Part shown: one piece after another, positions 7,591 through 9,769 of the stretch
How the letters are laid out: the number at the start of each line of letters is the position of its first letter
Position numbering within the stretch: position 1 is the stretch's first letter
NCBI GenBank assembly: GCA_017304125.1
Contig: JAFKLV010000297.1
Coordinates: forward strand, 1-9,769
Source of the DNA: Sphingomonadales bacterium
GTDB lineage: Bacteria > Pseudomonadota > Alphaproteobacteria > Sphingomonadales > Sphingomonadaceae
Direction: 5' to 3'
Length of the DNA stretch: 9,769 nt
Made by a program: the position numbers and the translations under genes
The notes under the pieces: model-generated
Told to the model about the DNA's origin: nothing
The model's input: the letters and a program-made list of their open reading frames with translations, nothing else
The model's database searches: none

Positions 7591-8454
7591 TTAGCGACCC
7601 CTTAGGCCGTCGAACACCTCGGCGAAGCCGGGCTGGTTCTTGTGCGCGATGCCGGAGCGCGCCGCCTCGATCACCAGCGGCTGCGGATGGCCGTGGAGCG
7701 AGGCGATGATGATCTGCTTCACCACATGATAGATCGCGCCATCGGCCTCGATCACCTGCTTCAGCCGGTTGGCGAGCGGGCTGACGATGCCATAAGCGAG
7801 CAGCACGCCCATGAAGGTGCCGACGAGCGCAGAGCCGATCATCGCGCCGAGGATCGACGGCGGCTTGTCGATCGACCCCATCGTCTTGACGATGCCGAGC
7901 ACCGCCGCAACGATACCGAGCGCGGGCAAGGCATCCGCGAGCGTGCTCAGCGTGTGTTGCGGCCCTTCGACCTCGTGGTGGTGGGTCTTGATCGCATTGT
8001 CCATCACGTCCTCCACCGCATGCACGTCGAGCGTGCCGGAGGAGACGACGACCAGCCGCAGCGTGTCGGCGATCAGATTGACGAGCGTGTGATCGGCGAG
8101 CAGCCGCGGATATTCGGCGAACACCGCGGAGGATTTGGGATCTTCGACATGCGGCTCGAGCGCGATCGGCCCTTCCATCCGCAGCATCTTCATCAGCTTC
8201 GAGACGAGGAAGATGACGTCGAGATAATCCTGCTTCTTATATTTCGGGCCCTTGAAGATCTTGCCGAGCCCGCCGCCCATCGCTTTCAATTCGTTGCCGG
8301 AATTGCCGATGATCAGCGCGCCTGCCGCCGCACCGCCGATGATGATCAACTCGTGCGGGATCGCCTCGAATACCGGCCCAAGCGCGCCGCCGGTGAAGGC
8401 GAAGCCGCCGAACACCATGGCGAGAAGGACGACGAGGCCGATGGCCGGAAACAT
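7591..8454 (-). CDS. motA: Flagellar motor stator protein MotA
   Basis: MotA is the inner-membrane stator subunit that couples ion flow to torque on FliG. The 287 residues have the family layout: TM1 about 3-20 (IGLVVLLAMVFGGFAF), TM2 about 34-51, a large cytoplasmic loop, TM3 about 172-191 and TM4 about 200-224. Arg92 and Glu100 in the loop keep the eight-residue spacing of the E. coli torque residues Arg90 and Glu98. The conserved prolines are visible: Pro177 in DALPALGIVAAVLG, and Pro226 in GIVSPLANRL just after TM4. The ATG at 8454 gives the normal N-terminus and has GGGGGG eight bases upstream. A 101-base gap separates it from flgL, so it may have its own promoter. One base separates its stop from motB. 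Confidence 0.96.
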   Translation of the reverse strand: MFPAIGLVVLLAMVFGGFAFTGGALGPVFEAIPHELIIIGGAAAGALIIGNSGNELKAMGGGLGKIFKGPKYKKQDYLDVIFLVSKLMKMLRMEGPIALEPHVEDPKSSAVFAEYPRLLADHTLVNLIADTLRLVVVSSGTLDVHAVEDVMDNAIKTHHHEVEGPQHTLSTLADALPALGIVAAVLGIVKTMGSIDKPPSILGAMIGSALVGTFMGVLLAYGIVSPLANRLKQVIEADGAIYHVVKQIIIASLHGHPQPLVIEAARSGIAHKNQPGFAEVFDGLRGR

Positions 8455-8555
8455 TCAGCATACCCCCCGGGAAACGAAACTGATCCCTTGAACTCTCGAT
8501 CGTGGTTAGCGCGCGTTCGTCGCCATCTGGTTAACCAAGCCCCCTCACGCGCGGC
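8455..8555 (-). promoter_or_regulatory. flgL-motA gap with palindrome and repeated TGGTTA motif
   Basis: This 101-base gap on the minus strand contains the perfect ten-base palindrome TGGTTAACCA (8528-8537). A second partial copy, TGGTTAG (8503-8509), begins 25 bases away. TTAACC-like half-sites are typical of CtrA, which controls flagellar genes in alphaproteobacteria, but the spacing does not match the classic TTAA-N7-TTAA site. I see no sigma-54 or sigma-28 consensus. A regulatory role is plausible and unproven. Confidence 0.3.
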
Positions 8556-9446
8556 TCATCGCAAATAATCGAACAGCGACAGGCTGGAGAGTTTGGAGAA
8601 GCTGGCCTGCGTCGCCTGCAGCGAGGTCATCGTCTTCTGCAGCTCGGTGATCGCGGTCGAATAATCGAAGCCGTCGACCTGCTCGCGCGTTGCCGAGCGA
8701 TCGGACTTGGCGGTGGTGAGCTGGCCGGAGACGATATCGACCCGCGCCGCGCGCGCGCCGACCGAGGCCTGCGCGGTCGTCACCTGATCCGACACCTGCT
8801 TCACCGCATCCGCCGCCGCGGCGGCGATATCGGTGCCCGCATTGAGCGCCGCGACGATCGCGGTGATCGCGGTGCCGAGATCGCCGCTGCCGGTCTTGAG
8901 GAAATTCGCCGCATTGGTGCTCGGCTGGACCGACTGGCCGTCGCCGATCGGGATCGACGCGCCCTCGCCGGTGGTGAAGCTCAGCGAGCCATCGGCATTC
9001 TGCGTCACCGCCTGCCCGCCGTTGCTGCCGCCGAACAGCGGGCCGCCGCGCATGTCGGTCGAATTGGCGGTCGACACGATCTGCGACATGATATCGGAAA
9101 GCTGGGTAGCGAGCGCTGCCTTGCCGTTGGCGGGCAAGGTGCCGTTGCGCGCCTGGACGACCAGCGTCATCACCTGCTGGAGCTGATCGCCGATCTGGCC
9201 GAGCGAGCTATCCGCCTGCTGCAGCACCGATTTCGCGACCGAGACATTGGCCGAATAGGCCGCGCCGTTCGAATCGGCGACCGACAGATTCTGCAACCGC
9301 TGCCACGCCACGCTGTCGTCGGACGGCGCGAGGATGTTCGACTGCGCGGTGATCTGCTGGTTGAGGCGGTCGGCCTGCGCGCTGAGCGTGCGCATCGACG
9401 ACGCCGAGCGATCATAGAACAGGCCGGTGGAAGGAGCGATCGTCAT
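8556..9446 (-). CDS. flgL: Flagellar hook-associated protein FlgL (HAP3)
   Basis: FlgL is the second junction protein between hook and filament, exported by the flagellar type III system and assembled after FlgK. The 296 residues show flagellin-like ends. The N-terminal helix region includes STGLFYDRSASSMRTLSAQA (6-25) and ILAPSDDSVAWQRLQNL (38-54), which resembles the PSDDPVAA motif of the family. The C-terminal helix (about 215-296) ends in ITELQKTMTSLQATQASFSK (266-285) and LSLFDYLR. The middle domain (about 130-190) is Gly/Ser-rich and short. There is no cleavable signal peptide, as expected for this export route. The ATG at 9446 shares one base with the flgK stop (TGATG), so the two are translationally coupled. 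A flagellin is the main alternative, but the order after flgK and the LSLFDYL ending favour FlgL. Confidence 0.94.
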   Translation of the reverse strand: MTIAPSTGLFYDRSASSMRTLSAQADRLNQQITAQSNILAPSDDSVAWQRLQNLSVADSNGAAYSANVSVAKSVLQQADSSLGQIGDQLQQVMTLVVQARNGTLPANGKAALATQLSDIMSQIVSTANSTDMRGGPLFGGSNGGQAVTQNADGSLSFTTGEGASIPIGDGQSVQPSTNAANFLKTGSGDLGTAITAIVAALNAGTDIAAAAADAVKQVSDQVTTAQASVGARAARVDIVSGQLTTAKSDRSATREQVDGFDYSTAITELQKTMTSLQATQASFSKLSSLSLFDYLR

Positions 9447-9769
9447 CAGCGGATATCCAGGATCGACTGAAAGGTGTCTCGCGCCGCCTGAATGACGCGG
9501 CTCGAGGCGGAATAGGCTTGCTGGAAGCGCAGCAGATCGACCGCCTCGGTATCGAGGTCGACGCCGGACACGGCATCGCGCGCGGTCACGGCGCCGTCGT
9601 GGATCGCGCTTTGCGCGGCGGCCACGGTGTTGCGGTTCTGCAGCGCGGCGGCATTGGCGGAGACGAGCGTCGTCACCTTGCTTTCGAACCCGCCGGTGGT
9701 GCGCAGCGTGCCGAGCGCAAGGATATTGCTGTTGTCGCGCGTTCCCCCGCCGGTCGCCGCGGCGGCGAT
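9446..9769 (-). CDS. flgK: Flagellar hook-associated protein FlgK (HAP1), C-terminal part
   Basis: Only the last 107 residues lie in the window; the gene continues past the right edge. FlgK is the first hook-filament junction protein. The visible part runs from a region with RDNSNILALGTLR, typical of the FlgK segment before the final helix (compare GDNRNALAL). It ends with the signature SGVDLDTEAVDLLRFQQAYS, followed by ASSRVIQAARDTFQSILDIR. This coiled C-terminal helix packs in the hollow core of the junction. The GTG at 9676 is an internal codon, not a start, because the frame stays open and conserved to the window edge. The stop overlaps the flgL ATG by one base. Confidence 0.95.
   Translation of the reverse strand: MAAAATGGGTRDNSNILALGTLRTTGGFESKVTTLVSANAAALQNRNTVAAAQSAIHDGAVTARDAVSGVDLDTEAVDLLRFQQAYSASSRVIQAARDTFQSILDIR

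Noticed and set aside
7642..8568. Plus-strand open frame (308 codons) opposite motA
   Set aside because: It is an antisense shadow of motA with a biased composition and no membrane segments or motifs.
9446..9676. Separate small gene starting at the GTG at 9676
   Set aside because: The frame continues open to the window edge and matches the FlgK C-terminus, so this is the end of a larger gene.

Overview
The window looks like chromosomal DNA from a motile alphaproteobacterium, most likely a sphingomonad (Sphingomonas or a close relative). The support is very high GC, strong G/C preference at third codon positions, the style of the proteins, and GC-rich CCCCTCCC/GGGAGGGG hairpins between genes. 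The assignment comes from recognition, not a database search. I see ten protein genes, one of them cut by the window edge, packed tightly with small gaps. There are no tRNA, rRNA, CRISPR, insertion-sequence or phage genes.

Layout. Positions 7-4063 are all on the minus strand. In reading order they hold a small Gly/Trp-rich lipoprotein of unknown role (4063-3539), a perfect GC-rich hairpin (3528-3491), an OmpR-type response regulator (3462-2794), its sensor histidine kinase (2797-1475, ATGA overlap), and a single-chain iron-sulfur L-serine dehydratase SdaA (1371-7). Positions 4064-4219 are a divergent promoter region. On the plus strand, rph (4220-4933) and rdgB (4930-5556, GTGA overlap) form a two-gene operon for RNA 3'-end trimming and nucleotide-pool cleaning. 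A hairpin terminator (5570-5591) separates it from the convergent 3-hydroxybutyryl-CoA dehydrogenase gene (minus, 6471-5602). Upstream of that gene is a composite inverted repeat (6559-6665). From 6681 to the right edge, the minus strand carries the end of a flagellar cluster in the order flgK (partial), flgL, motA, motB.

How the genes work together. FlgK and FlgL are the two hook-filament junction proteins, and MotA and MotB form the stator that drives rotation, so this end of the cluster covers late assembly plus power. The regulator and kinase are an obvious two-component pair with an unknown signal. SdaA lies 103 bases downstream on the same strand and could be co-transcribed with them. 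Rph and RdgB are housekeeping genes.

Novelty. This is mostly an ordinary housekeeping and motility region, and I found no convincing new multi-gene system. The points most worth a second look are the Gly/Trp-rich lipoprotein, the hairpin just upstream of the two-component genes, the related hairpins on both sides of the lone hydroxyacyl-CoA dehydrogenase gene, and a palindrome with a repeat upstream of motA.
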